Positions 1-7,339 of a DNA stretch of 22,340 nucleotides are shown here, piece by piece (the first letter of the stretch is position 1; each line of letters opens with the position of its first letter). A program made the translations under genes and the position numbers. Below the pieces are notes generated by a model. The model saw only the letters and a list, made by a program, of their open reading frames with translations, was not told where the DNA came from and made no database searches. This DNA is from a virus, in the IMG/VR virus record IMGVR_UViG_3300028589_000052, positions 1-22,340 of that record. One strand, given 5' to 3'.

Positions 1-9
1 AATTCAACT

Positions 10-14
10 AGGAG
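10..14 (+). promoter_or_regulatory. Ribosome binding site for the portal gene (TTG start)
   Basis: AGGAG lies five bases upstream of a TTG codon at 20. No other in-frame start near the left edge has such a site, so it fixes the portal start as TTG. Confidence 0.75.
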
Positions 15-19
15 AACCC

Positions 20-1576
20 TTGCCCACCTTTGACGAATTTGCCAAGGGGCAGCGGGACCAGGTCTATGCCAACCCCGATGTCAAGGCCGGGAACTTCGAT
101 CTGAAGCTCGTCGAGGACATGTTCCTCACCCTCCAGCATGACCGGGCCGAGTACGACCTGTGCCATGACTACTTCGAGGGCAAGCACCTGCTCCCCTACG
201 CCCCCCGCAACGCCACCGAACAGATCCGCGACCTGCAGAAGCGGTCCATCGCCAACTGGATCCCCCTGCTGGTGAACTTGCCCAGCCAGATGTCCTTCGT
301 GGACGACTACCGCCGGCGCACCGCCGGCAAGCTGGACCGCAGGGACACCACCACCGCGGAGAACTCCAATACGGAGTGGACCCAGTGGCAGAAAAATCGC
401 ATGGACGGGCGCCAAGGAACGGTGTACCGCTCGGTGCTGACCTACGGTCACGCCTTCGTCGCGGTGAACAACCTGGACCCGAAGGACATCAAGTTCGACA
501 TCCTGTCCACCAGGAACACCGTGGCGTACTTCCGGGATCCGGTCAACGACATCCGCCCGTCCCACGTCCTGACGATCAAGAGCTACCCGCGCAACGAGAA
601 GGTCCCCGGCCTGGCCATCCTTTGGGATGACGTCTACCGCTGGGAGATGACCTACTCGGTCGACGGCAAGTTCGTGGTCAAGGGCAAGCCCTTCGCGCAC
701 AAGCTGGAGAAGTGCCCGGTCGTCCGGTACACCTGCTTCGTCGACGACGAGGGCCGCACCCGCGGCGTGGTCAAGGCAGCCATCCCGCTGCAGGACCGCC
801 TCAACCAGGCCACCTTCAGCACCAACGTGACCGCTGATTTCGGCGCATTCAAAATCCGCTTCGCCGCCGGCCTGATGCCCTCCTTCCGCAAGGACGAGGA
901 CGGCAACCCGGTCCTGGATGCCAACGGCGAGCCGATCCCGGAACCGATCGAGATCAGCCAGGCCTCACTCCTGCTGAGCGATGATCCGGCGACGAAATTT
1001 GGACAGCTGGAGGAGACTCCCCTGGACGGCTACATCCGCCAGGAAGAGCAGGCCGCCAGGAACTTCACGACCATTTCGCAGTTCCCGCCGCTGGCCTCCA
1101 TCTCCAACCTGGCCAACCTGTCCGCGGAAGCGTGGGCCGCCGCCGAAGCCCAGTTCATCCGTTGGATCGAGTCCTTCCACATCACCCTGGGCGAGTCCCA
1201 CGAGGAACTGTTTCGGCTCGGCGCACTGGCCGCCGGCGACTCCGAGGGTGCACAGTCCTACGGCGGAGAAGTCCGCTGGCGGGACCAGACCACCAAGACG
1301 GTTGCCGTCATGATGGACGCCCTGGGCAAGGCCGCGCAGATGCTCGACGTCCCGCGCAAGGGCCTGTGGCCCATGATCCCCGGCGTCACCAACGGGATGC
1401 TGGACGACTGGGACCAGCTGCACGAGAAGCAGGTCGAGGAGCAGGAGGCCATGGACACCCGCATCGCCCAGGCCACCGCGGCCCGGGCGCAGAGAGTATC
1501 CGGGACTGACGGTATCAAGAAACCCACCTCCCCCAATGGCACCCAGCCCAAGCCGGTAGTGAATGGCAAGGGCTGA
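20..1576 (+). CDS. Portal protein (SPP1 gp6-like)
   Basis: Probable portal protein, the dodecameric ring at one capsid vertex through which DNA is packaged and to which the neck attaches. The 518-residue length fits SPP1 gp6-type portals. The N-terminal third, with an acidic/aromatic stretch (residues 30-60, including YDLCHDYFEGKH) and the segment NWIPLLVNLPSQMSFVDDYR (about 87-106), resembles actinophage gp6-like portals as I know them. The C-terminus is a Gln/Ala/Lys-rich tail, as is common. Translation starts at a TTG with a good AGGAG site. The 3' end overlaps the MuF gene by 14 bases, the classic portal-MuF coupling. The terminase genes presumably lie just left of the window. Family assignment is from sequence style and gene order; order alone makes portal very likely. 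Confidence 0.88.
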   Translation: MPTFDEFAKGQRDQVYANPDVKAGNFDLKLVEDMFLTLQHDRAEYDLCHDYFEGKHLLPYAPRNATEQIRDLQKRSIANWIPLLVNLPSQMSFVDDYRRRTAGKLDRRDTTTAENSNTEWTQWQKNRMDGRQGTVYRSVLTYGHAFVAVNNLDPKDIKFDILSTRNTVAYFRDPVNDIRPSHVLTIKSYPRNEKVPGLAILWDDVYRWEMTYSVDGKFVVKGKPFAHKLEKCPVVRYTCFVDDEGRTRGVVKAAIPLQDRLNQATFSTNVTADFGAFKIRFAAGLMPSFRKDEDGNPVLDANGEPIPEPIEISQASLLLSDDPATKFGQLEETPLDGYIRQEEQAARNFTTISQFPPLASISNLANLSAEAWAAAEAQFIRWIESFHITLGESHEELFRLGALAAGDSEGAQSYGGEVRWRDQTTKTVAVMMDALGKAAQMLDVPRKGLWPMIPGVTNGMLDDWDQLHEKQVEEQEAMDTRIAQATAARAQRVSGTDGIKKPTSPNGTQPKPVVNGKG

Positions 1577-2675
1577 GGAGGTCCAGGCGATTGATCAGCT
1601 GCACCAGGCGGCCCAGGCACGCCTGGGTTTCGCTGCAGCCTTCGTCGCGCTGGCCGAATGGCAGGCCGTGTCCAAGCTCAACCCGAACGACACCGCCGCC
1701 TCATGGCTGACGAACTCCATCCTGGTGATCGTCGCCATCCGCAAGATGTCCCGACGGCTGGCAGTCGCGCACTACCAGCTGGTCAGGGCCCTGGAGACCG
1801 GGCGCACGCTGGGCGTGCCGGAAGGATCTCCTGACAGCACCACCTCCACCACACTGGGCAGCCTCCGGAATAACTTCCGCAGGGCTGCCATCGACATCGC
1901 AGCCCTCCCGTCCACGCGCACGCGCAGCGACGACCCCGACATCCGGTGGTTCGAGGAGAAGCTGGCCGCCACCCCTCCGGACATCGTGCCGGATGCGGTC
2001 CACCTGGACGACGTCGAGGTCGACCCCCTGATCCAGAAACTCCTGGACCGGGAAGGCACCAACGACAGCGAGCCCATCAAGGTCGACCGGTACGAATGGC
2101 CGGACGACTGGGACGTCCAGGACGTCGACGAAACGTTCCGTGCCCTGCTCAGGAAGCAGATCAAGGACGCCGCCGACAAGGTCAAGGACCTGCGCTCCAG
2201 CCCGGACATCACGCCGGACGAAGCCCTCAGCGGCATCGAGGAAGTGCACTCGGTGCACGGATCCATCGGGTCCGGCACCGTCGACGCAGCCGGCATCAGC
2301 GCCGGCCGGGACGCCGTCAACGGCGCCATCAAGAACGACAGGCTCGTTCTGGCGGTGGCCCGCGGCACCGGGCCGGATCCCTGCTCATTCTGCGCGTTCC
2401 TCGCGGCGCGAGGCTTTGTCTTCGCCAGCGAGAACAGCGCCGGCTTCAGCGACACCGACGTGACCAGGGTCTTTCACAATCACTGCCACTGCTTTCCGAT
2501 TTACAAATTCGTGAAGGATTCACAGCTCCCCCCGCTGAGCCAGTACTTCAAGAGCATGTGGCCCAGGGTCACTGCAGGGTACTCCGGCAGGGACGCCCGC
2601 AACGCCTGGCGCCGCTGGATCTACGCCCAGCGGAAGGCGAACCCCGACAACCCCCACGGTTTGTCCAATACCTAA
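1563..2675 (+). CDS. MuF-like minor head protein
   Basis: Probable MuF/SPP1 gp7-type minor capsid protein, present in few copies inside or near the portal vertex. The 370-residue product has a charged helical N-terminal region. Its C-terminal block contains CSFC (C274, C277) and HNHCHC (H305-C310), a Cys/His cluster typical of the C-terminal domain of actinophage MuF-type proteins and probably metal-binding. The ATG lies inside the end of the portal gene with no clear Shine-Dalgarno, so translation is probably coupled to the portal. The gene sits between portal and scaffold, the usual place. Some actinophage relatives are annotated as capsid maturation proteases; I see no recognisable protease catalytic motif, so I do not claim that activity. 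Confidence 0.8.
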   Translation: MARAEEVQAIDQLHQAAQARLGFAAAFVALAEWQAVSKLNPNDTAASWLTNSILVIVAIRKMSRRLAVAHYQLVRALETGRTLGVPEGSPDSTTSTTLGSLRNNFRRAAIDIAALPSTRTRSDDPDIRWFEEKLAATPPDIVPDAVHLDDVEVDPLIQKLLDREGTNDSEPIKVDRYEWPDDWDVQDVDETFRALLRKQIKDAADKVKDLRSSPDITPDEALSGIEEVHSVHGSIGSGTVDAAGISAGRDAVNGAIKNDRLVLAVARGTGPDPCSFCAFLAARGFVFASENSAGFSDTDVTRVFHNHCHCFPIYKFVKDSQLPPLSQYFKSMWPRVTAGYSGRDARNAWRRWIYAQRKANPDNPHGLSNT

Positions 2676-2680
2676 GTCCC

Positions 2681-2687
2681 AGGAGGA
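2681..2687 (+). promoter_or_regulatory. Strong ribosome binding site for the scaffold gene (TTG start)
   Basis: AGGAGGA lies five bases before TTG at 2693. The same reading frame is open back to 1946 inside the MuF gene, so this site is what identifies the true start. A strong site with a weak start codon may tune scaffold output. Confidence 0.8.
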
Positions 2688-2692
2688 CAGAA

Positions 2693-3202
2693 TTGTCTGA
2701 GCAGCAGACACAGGGCCAGGAGCCCGCAGCAACCCCCGTCGTCATCGAATCCACTACGGCCCCGGATCCCTGGGCCGCATTCCCCGCCGAGTTTAATTGG
2801 GTCCGCAAGGAACTGGAAGACACCCGCAAAGAGGCCGCCGACAAGCGCGTCCTCGCCCGGGAACTCCAGGACAAGCTGGCCGCGGCGAAGACGCCGGAGG
2901 AAGTGCAGCAGATCACTGCTGCTTACGACACCAAGACCAACGACCTCGAAGTCGCCCTCGCCCGGGAACGGGTGGCCCGCAAGACCGGGCTGAGCGATGA
3001 CCTGGTGGAGTTCCTGACCGGCAAGTCCGAAGAAGAACTCACCGCCCAGGCAGCGAAGCTGGCCGGCCTGAAGCCGGCGGCCGACGCTGACCCCGTGGTT
3101 GTCACGGTCCAGGAACCCCGTGGCGGGCTTGACCCCACGATCAACCCGAACGAGCAGTCCGGGTTTGACGCGTGGGAAGCCTACAAGCGGAACCGTCACT
3201 AG
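2693..3202 (+). CDS. Capsid scaffolding protein
   Basis: Probable scaffold, the temporary internal protein that directs procapsid assembly and leaves before DNA enters. The product is 169 residues, highly charged and mostly predicted helical. After an acidic Pro/Thr-rich start there is a coiled-coil-like section rich in Lys, Glu and Ala (about residues 35-95, with KELEDTRKEAADKR and ARELQDKLAAAK). The C-terminus is short and basic (WEAYKRNRH), the kind of tail that contacts coat protein in scaffolds. The gene sits directly before the major capsid gene, the standard place. The frame is open upstream, but the TTG with its strong AGGAGGA site is the credible start. A hairpin terminator follows 16 bases after the stop. 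No protease motif is seen. Confidence 0.82.
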   Translation: MSEQQTQGQEPAATPVVIESTTAPDPWAAFPAEFNWVRKELEDTRKEAADKRVLARELQDKLAAAKTPEEVQQITAAYDTKTNDLEVALARERVARKTGLSDDLVEFLTGKSEEELTAQAAKLAGLKPAADADPVVVTVQEPRGGLDPTINPNEQSGFDAWEAYKRNRH

Positions 3203-3218
3203 CACCTTCCCCACTCCT

Positions 3219-3240
3219 AAGCGCCTCCGGGCGCTTTTTT
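3219..3240 (+). terminator. Rho-independent terminator-like hairpin before the capsid gene
   Basis: AAGCGCC (3219-3225) and GGCGCTT (3230-3236) form a 7-bp stem with a TCCG loop, and the T tract runs to 3240. It lies between scaffold and major capsid; only 25 bases separate it from the capsid start and no promoter is visible there, so it must be partial, antiterminated, or an RNA-processing/stability element. Confidence 0.8.
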
Positions 3241-3265
3241 CATGCCCCCTGAAAGGGACTACACC

Positions 3266-4639
3266 ATGACTTATGCACCACACCTGAAGGTGAAGCCCGA
3301 GGTCCTTATCCAGGCCGCGGTCTCCGCCCTCAAGGACCAGCTCGTCATCTCCAACACGGTGACCAAGCGCAACGACCTCGCCACCTTCTTCAAGGCCGAA
3401 GGCGACACGATCAGCCAGCGCGTCAAGGGCACCGTTCCGGTGCGTACCTACACGCCGCGCAACGATCGCTCGCAGCCCATCCTGACAGATACGTACTCCG
3501 AGTCAGTCGTGACCGTGACTATCTCTGCCGACCGGCCGTACTCAGCCATCAAGATGACCGACGAGCAGGCCGACTGGGATTTCACGGATGGCTGGGGCGA
3601 CATCATCGACGCCCAGACTTCCTCCATCGCGTCCTATCTCGAACACGGTGTTCTCAACCAGATCCTGAAGGCTCCCTACGAGCGCGTGATCCTGGTCAAG
3701 GATGACTCCGCCGGCATCACCGCCGCGCAGGGCTCCAACCAAGATGTCTTTTACAACGCGGTCGTGGAAGCGAAGAAGGCCCTCCGCCTGATGCGTACCC
3801 CGAACGACACGCTGTACTGCATCTGCGGCGTCGACTTCGAGGAAAAGATCCTCAAGTCCAACCGGTTCCTCAAGGACGAGGGCACGGGCGATGCCGCCCT
3901 GACCACGGCCACCCTCGGCACCATCGCCGGCGTGAAGTTCGTGTCCACCACGCACATCCCCGCCGACGAAGCGTACATGTACGCCAGCTCCGGCTTCCTC
4001 GCCTTCACCGGCGTGCCGCGTATCCCCCGCTCCGTGCCGTTCGGCGCTTCCGCCTCCGCCGGCGGATGGGCCTTGCGTTTTTTGATGGACTATGATACCG
4101 CCTACTTAACTGATAGGTCGGTCTTCGATTGCTACGCCGGATACTCCTACGTCAAGGACCGCCTGACGGTATTCGACGGCCGCTCCAACGAGCTGGTTTC
4201 CCCGGATGAGTACTTCGTCCGCGGCGTCAAGCTGGCCCTGAAGTCCAGCACTTCCGCCATCGAGAAGAAGCCGGGCGACGGCTCCACCACGACCCCGGGC
4301 GGCTCCGCCAGCTCCTTCCTGGCCAAGGCCTACAACCTGCAGACCATCACGGCTGCCGAGGTTCAGGGCGAGCCCTTCCCGCTGGGTGGCAACTACCCGG
4401 GCGCTAAGGCTACTGCCACGGCCGCCATCACCAAGTCCGGCTCCACCATCGGCTCCATCGCCGTTGTGGCCCAGGGCTTCGGCTACACCTCCACCCCGAC
4501 CGTCACCATCTCCGGCGGCGCCGGCACCGGCGCTACCGCCGTGGCCTCCATCCGCAACGGCCAGGTTGTGTCCATCGCGGTCACCGCCGCGGGCACCGGC
4601 TACACCGGAACCCCGACCGTCACCATCGCCGCACCGTAG
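3266..4639 (+). CDS. Major capsid protein (P22 coat-like) with C-terminal beta-repeat extension
   Basis: Probable major head subunit with an HK97-type fold. Of 457 residues, about 1-350 resemble the P22-coat-like capsids of actinophages: an N-terminal helical segment, then a strand region with VPVRTYTPRNDRSQPI and the motif YSAIKMTDEQ. A Ser/Thr/Gly linker (about 335-350) leads to a C-terminal extension holding two repeats of about 39 residues containing GYTxTPTVTI (about residues 394-457), closely matching the C-terminus of the major tail protein. I chose ATG 3266 because a purine-rich AAAGG lies nine bases upstream. An in-frame ATG at 3242 would add eight residues but directly abuts the terminator T tract and lacks a site. 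An AT-rich patch with a TTA codon occurs at 4075-4130. Confidence 0.9.
   Translation: MTYAPHLKVKPEVLIQAAVSALKDQLVISNTVTKRNDLATFFKAEGDTISQRVKGTVPVRTYTPRNDRSQPILTDTYSESVVTVTISADRPYSAIKMTDEQADWDFTDGWGDIIDAQTSSIASYLEHGVLNQILKAPYERVILVKDDSAGITAAQGSNQDVFYNAVVEAKKALRLMRTPNDTLYCICGVDFEEKILKSNRFLKDEGTGDAALTTATLGTIAGVKFVSTTHIPADEAYMYASSGFLAFTGVPRIPRSVPFGASASAGGWALRFLMDYDTAYLTDRSVFDCYAGYSYVKDRLTVFDGRSNELVSPDEYFVRGVKLALKSSTSAIEKKPGDGSTTTPGGSASSFLAKAYNLQTITAAEVQGEPFPLGGNYPGAKATATAAITKSGSTIGSIAVVAQGFGYTSTPTVTISGGAGTGATAVASIRNGQVVSIAVTAAGTGYTGTPTVTIAAP
4445..4636 (+). repeat. Two-unit beta repeat at the C-terminus of the capsid protein
   Basis: Two tandem copies of a Gly/Thr/Val-rich unit, offset by exactly 117 bases (39 residues): GSIAVVAQGFGYTSTPTVTI begins at 4451 and VSIAVTAAGTGYTGTPTVTI at 4568. 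The alternating hydrophobic pattern suggests beta strands. It probably forms a surface domain on each coat subunit. The same arrangement recurs at 7052-7249. Confidence 0.85.
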
Positions 4640-4648
4640 GGGTAAGCC

Positions 4649-5110
4649 ATGCCAGCACTCGCAACAGTCGGCCAGGTGGCCGCTCGCATCGGCGAGCCGA
4701 TCACCGAGGCCGAAGATGTTCAGCTGGCCGTGGCCGTCCTCAACGAGGCGTCGGAGCAGATCCGGCACTACGCCCAGCAGCCCTACTGGACCGCTGAGAG
4801 CGCCCCTGCAGTCGCCGTCACCATCGCGGTGGCGGCGGCTGCCCGGGGCTATTTGAACCCCTCAGGATTCGATTCCGAGCGGGGGGATATGGTCACATTC
4901 AACCGCCATTCCTCCTACGTTGCCGGCGCCGCGCTGACCCCCCAGGAGATCACGATCGTCCGGGCGCTCGGCCGAACCGGCAACGTCCGCTCGGTCAGCC
5001 TGCACAGCTGCGACCGGCCCGTTCCGCGGAGCCGGACCATGGCAGAGGACCGGGGCTACGCCCCGGTGGACTGGGGCGGCAACAAGCCGTTTCCGCTCGG
5101 GTACGAATAG
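4649..5110 (+). CDS. Head-to-tail adaptor
   Basis: Probable adaptor (HK97 gp6 / SPP1 gp15 class), which binds under the portal after packaging and forms the first ring of the connector. The 153-residue product begins with a helical region (VGQVAARIGEPITEAEDVQL, then VLNEASEQIRHYA) followed by a small-residue helix (about residues 55-72), the usual adaptor pattern of early helices containing a conserved E-Q-I type motif. The C-terminal part is polar and aromatic and ends in PFPLGYE. An AGGGG site precedes the ATG. Its stop overlaps the next gene's GTG by one base. It is the first gene after the major capsid gene, where this protein is expected. The assignment is by position and pattern. Confidence 0.75.
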   Translation: MPALATVGQVAARIGEPITEAEDVQLAVAVLNEASEQIRHYAQQPYWTAESAPAVAVTIAVAAAARGYLNPSGFDSERGDMVTFNRHSSYVAGAALTPQEITIVRALGRTGNVRSVSLHSCDRPVPRSRTMAEDRGYAPVDWGGNKPFPLGYE

Positions 5111-5475
5111 TGGCACGCCGCTCGATCCTGCTGGACCGTGGCCGCGAGCAGATGTTCATCTACCCCGAGGTCACCGTCACCAACGCCCGCGGAGAACGCG
5201 TCCGGATCCCGGCCACTACTCCGGTCGAGATCTGGGTCACCAGCTCCACGCAGCGGCAGGGTGACGCGGAAATCGCCGGCCAGGTCTCGATCAAGTCGAT
5301 GCGCTGCATCACCAGGAGCGCCCCCGTGGGCTCCTGGGCCCGGATCGTCTTCCGTGGCGAGGAGTGGGACCTTGCGGCCCCGCCCCGATTCACGACCGGA
5401 GTGTCCAGGGCCACGCAGCACGTCGAGTTCATCATCCGCTCCCGCAACCGTCTGGACGAACCCTATGGCCCATGA
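5110..5475 (+). CDS. Head-to-tail stopper
   Basis: Probable stopper (SPP1 gp16 class), which plugs the connector beneath the adaptor to hold packaged DNA. The 121-residue product is mostly strand-like, with segments VTVTNARGERVRIPA, VEIWVTSST and ARIVFRGEEWDLAAPPRF. It ends with FIIRSRN, as in many actinophage stoppers, whose small beta barrel is followed by a strand that reports on the sugar-like GEEWDL loop. It starts at a GTG that overlaps the adaptor stop (TAGTG), so translation is probably coupled. Its stop overlaps the following gene by 11 bases. No metal-binding or enzymatic motif is visible. Position between adaptor and tail terminator supports the call. Confidence 0.7.
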   Translation: MARRSILLDRGREQMFIYPEVTVTNARGERVRIPATTPVEIWVTSSTQRQGDAEIAGQVSIKSMRCITRSAPVGSWARIVFRGEEWDLAAPPRFTTGVSRATQHVEFIIRSRNRLDEPYGP

Positions 5476-5911
5476 GATTACGTGGCTGAAGCCTGACGGC
5501 AGCCCGGCTCCCGACAGGGGCAAGGGGTCCGTCGAGGACACCGTCTCCCACCTGCCGAAGGTCAAGGACGCCGTCCATAAGAAGGCCCTCACCATCGGCC
5601 GGGATGCCCACAGCAAACTCGCGGCCCACCGCCGCAAAGGCAAGGCGTACATCGAGGTCGCCCGGCACGAGAACGCCAGCGCCGACACCCCCGACTGGTA
5701 CGTCTACCTCAAGGATGAAGATCCCGGTGGCGGCGACGGAGAGTACGTGCGCAAGAACCGGCTGGACCGGTCTGCGATGTCCATCGAGTTCGGCTGGGTG
5801 CAGCGAAAGGCCTTCGGCAAGAAGCTGGCGCAGCCCGTCCGGCACGAGGGTCTGCACATCCTGGGCGGCGCCATGCAGCGGGCAATCAACCGCTACCGGG
5901 GGCCGCAATGA
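5465..5911 (+). CDS. Neck / tail-completion protein (HK97 gp10-like, possibly DUF5403)
   Basis: A 148-residue protein in the slot occupied by HK97 gp10-like neck or tail-completion proteins. Its N-terminal half is helical and basic (LPKVKDAVHKKALTIGRDAH). A middle strand region YIEVARHEN and WYVYLKDED follows, then SAMSIEFGW and HEGLHILGGAMQRAI near the end. The SAMSIEFG plus GLHIL ending is, from memory, characteristic of the actinophage DUF5403 family. The start is ATG 5465 inside the stopper gene; the frame is open further upstream, but this codon follows the normal overlap spacing and gives the family-like length. The stop overlaps the tail terminator start as ATGA. The molecular role is inferred from position only. 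Confidence 0.62.
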   Translation: MAHEITWLKPDGSPAPDRGKGSVEDTVSHLPKVKDAVHKKALTIGRDAHSKLAAHRRKGKAYIEVARHENASADTPDWYVYLKDEDPGGGDGEYVRKNRLDRSAMSIEFGWVQRKAFGKKLAQPVRHEGLHILGGAMQRAINRYRGPQ

Positions 5912-6420
5912 CCGAGTACATCCCGTCCCCGTTCTTCGGGTCTGTGGACGAGCTGGTCCGCAAGATCTTCGAGGGATTCTTCGTAAACCAGAACGTCCAC
6001 ATCTACTCGCAGTTCAGCGAGAACATGCAGACGCCGGCCATCGTGGCCCGCCGCGACCGGCGCTCCGGCACCCTGGCCCTGGCGACCAGGGATGACCGGT
6101 TCATGGAGTCGGCCATCATCATGATCTCCACCATCACCGACGGCCCCGACGCGGACGAAGAAGGCGAAGAGCTTTCCGAGATGTGCCGGTACGCGCTGCG
6201 CCAGGCGCAGCAGCAGCAGCTGTCCATCCCCGGCTGCGGCTCCATCGCCGTCATGCAGGTGTCCACCCACCCGGCCAAAGTCTCCGACTGGCAGACATCG
6301 ACTTCGGTCGTTCAATACGCGAGTTTGCCGAAAAACGCCTGTCGGTACGAAATTATCGTGCGTCTCCTGGTGAGGCCTCCGAACCAAAGCACCGTAACAA
6401 ACCGCTTCATGCCCCGTTAA
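5908..6420 (+). CDS. Tail terminator protein
   Basis: Probable tail terminator (lambda gpU / SPP1 gp17 class), which caps the growing tail tube and forms the surface that joins the head. The 170-residue product has an N-terminal helix (SVDELVRKIFEGFF), then strand segments alternating with one long helix (EELSEMCRYALRQAQQQQ, about residues 90-107). It ends with another strand (CRYEIIVRLLV), a layout common to this class. The gene starts at ATGA overlapping the preceding stop and is the last gene before the major tail protein, as expected. The final 120 bases are clearly poorer in GC than the rest. The TAA stop lies inside the loop of a terminator-like hairpin. Confidence 0.72.
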   Translation: MTEYIPSPFFGSVDELVRKIFEGFFVNQNVHIYSQFSENMQTPAIVARRDRRSGTLALATRDDRFMESAIIMISTITDGPDADEEGEELSEMCRYALRQAQQQQLSIPGCGSIAVMQVSTHPAKVSDWQTSTSVVQYASLPKNACRYEIIVRLLVRPPNQSTVTNRFMPR

Positions 6421-6440
6421 TTCGACGGGGCATTTTCTTT
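6409..6440 (+). terminator. Terminator-like hairpin before the major tail protein gene
   Basis: ATGCCCCGT (6409-6417) pairs perfectly with ACGGGGCAT (6425-6433) in a 9-bp stem with a 7-base loop, followed by TTTCTTT. The stop of the tail terminator gene lies in the stem-loop. The next gene starts 32 bases downstream with no visible promoter between. Confidence 0.8.
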
Positions 6441-6472
6441 GGGGCCGAGCCCCTTCCTTAGGAGAAATCTAA

Positions 6473-7252
6473 ATGGCACTGAACAACGATGCCGTACTGA
6501 AGGTTGGCGTAGGCCACTTCTACACGGCGCCGGTGGGGACCGCGCTCCCCACTGACCTCCGCAACCCGGGCGGCACCTGGACCCACATGGGCCACACGTC
6601 CGTCCAGGACATTCTGTCCGCCAGCTCCGAGGGTGGCGAAACCACGACCCTCCGGTCCCTGCAGAACAAGACCCTTCGCACCACGACCGCGGCCCGCACT
6701 GAAGCCTTCATCATGAATCTGCTCCAGTTCGATGCTCCGAGCTTGAAGCTGTATTACGGGTCAAACGCCACGGTTGACGGCTCCAATAACGTCACCGTCC
6801 CGGCCAGCCCGGTCCCGACCGAGGTCGCCTGGCTGGTCGTGTTCTACGACGGCCAGACCACCGCCGGCATCTACGCCCCCAAGGTCTCGATCATCCGCTC
6901 CGACGACCTCTCCGTCTCGGACACCGAGAACCTGGTCCAGCTGCCCGTCAAGGTCACTCCGCTGCAGAACGGCGCGAACGACTACGCCTTCCGCTGGCTG
7001 ACCCCGAAGGTCATCCTCTCCACCGCCACGGCCACCGCCACCCGCACCGCCAACGCTGTCTCCAGCGTCACGGTGGTCTCCGGCGGTTCCGGCTACACCA
7101 CCGTCCCGGCGGTGACCTTCTCCGGCGGCGCCGGCACGGGTGCTGCCGCTACCGCGGTGGTCACCGGCGGTGTCGTGACCTCCATCAACGTCACCAGTGG
7201 TGGCAGCGGCTACACCACGGACCCGACCGTCACGATCGCAGCTCCGGTCTAG
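6473..7252 (+). CDS. Major tail (tube) protein with C-terminal beta-repeat extension
   Basis: Probable tail-tube subunit, stacked as hexameric rings around the tape measure. Of 259 residues, about 1-190 form the tube domain. It has a short N-terminal strand region ([16 protein letters not shown]), a loop with [15 protein letters not shown] and a strand pair around [20 protein letters not shown], features common in actinophage tube proteins. A Thr/Ala-rich linker ([12 protein letters not shown]) leads to two 39-residue-spaced repeats ending in [10 protein letters not shown] that match the capsid protein C-terminus. A very good AGGAGA site lies seven bases before the ATG, consistent with high expression. 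Hairpins lie on both sides of the gene. Confident from position, expression signals and fold-like pattern. Confidence 0.88.
   Translation: MALNNDAVLKVGVGHFYTAPVGTALPTDLRNPGGTWTHMGHTSVQDILSASSEGGETTTLRSLQNKTLRTTTAARTEAFIMNLLQFDAPSLKLYYGSNATVDGSNNVTVPASPVPTEVAWLVVFYDGQTTAGIYAPKVSIIRSDDLSVSDTENLVQLPVKVTPLQNGANDYAFRWLTPKVILSTATATATRTANAVSSVTVVSGGSGYTTVPAVTFSGGAGTGAAATAVVTGGVVTSINVTSGGSGYTTDPTVTIAAPV
7052..7249 (+). repeat. Two-unit beta repeat at the C-terminus of the tail-tube protein
   Basis: [20 protein letters not shown] begins at 7061 and [20 protein letters not shown] at 7178, again exactly 117 bases apart. Aligned without gaps to the capsid C-terminus, 38 of 62 residues are identical by hand count. 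A 19-base stretch is identical at 4509-4527 and 7119-7137. Confidence 0.85.
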
Positions 7253-7262
7253 CCCCAAGACC

Positions 7263-7295
7263 CCTGTGGGGCCGGTGCGGACCCGGCCCCACAGG
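7263..7295 (+). other. Long GC-rich RNA hairpin after the tail-tube gene
   Basis: CCTGTGGGGCCGG (7263-7275) and CCGGCCCCACAGG (7283-7295) are perfectly complementary over 13 bp with a 7-base loop. It is followed by CTTTACCCCC, not a real T tract, so it is better read as an attenuator or a 3'-end stability element that lowers expression of the chaperones relative to the tube protein. The rest of the 87-base gap (7253-7339) holds the next gene's AGGAGA site and nothing else I recognise. Confidence 0.7.
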
Positions 7296-7339
7296 CTTTA
7301 CCCCCGTCCGCGCACGCATGACTACATAGGAGATCAGCA

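Noticed and set aside
1946-2692. Upstream part of the frame leading into the scaffold gene
   Set aside because: It lies inside the MuF gene in another frame and is Arg/Gly/Gln-rich; the TTG at 2693 has a strong AGGAGGA site.
3242-3265. Upstream in-frame ATG for the capsid gene
   Set aside because: It directly abuts the terminator T tract and lacks a ribosome site; ATG 3266 has a purine-rich site at suitable distance.
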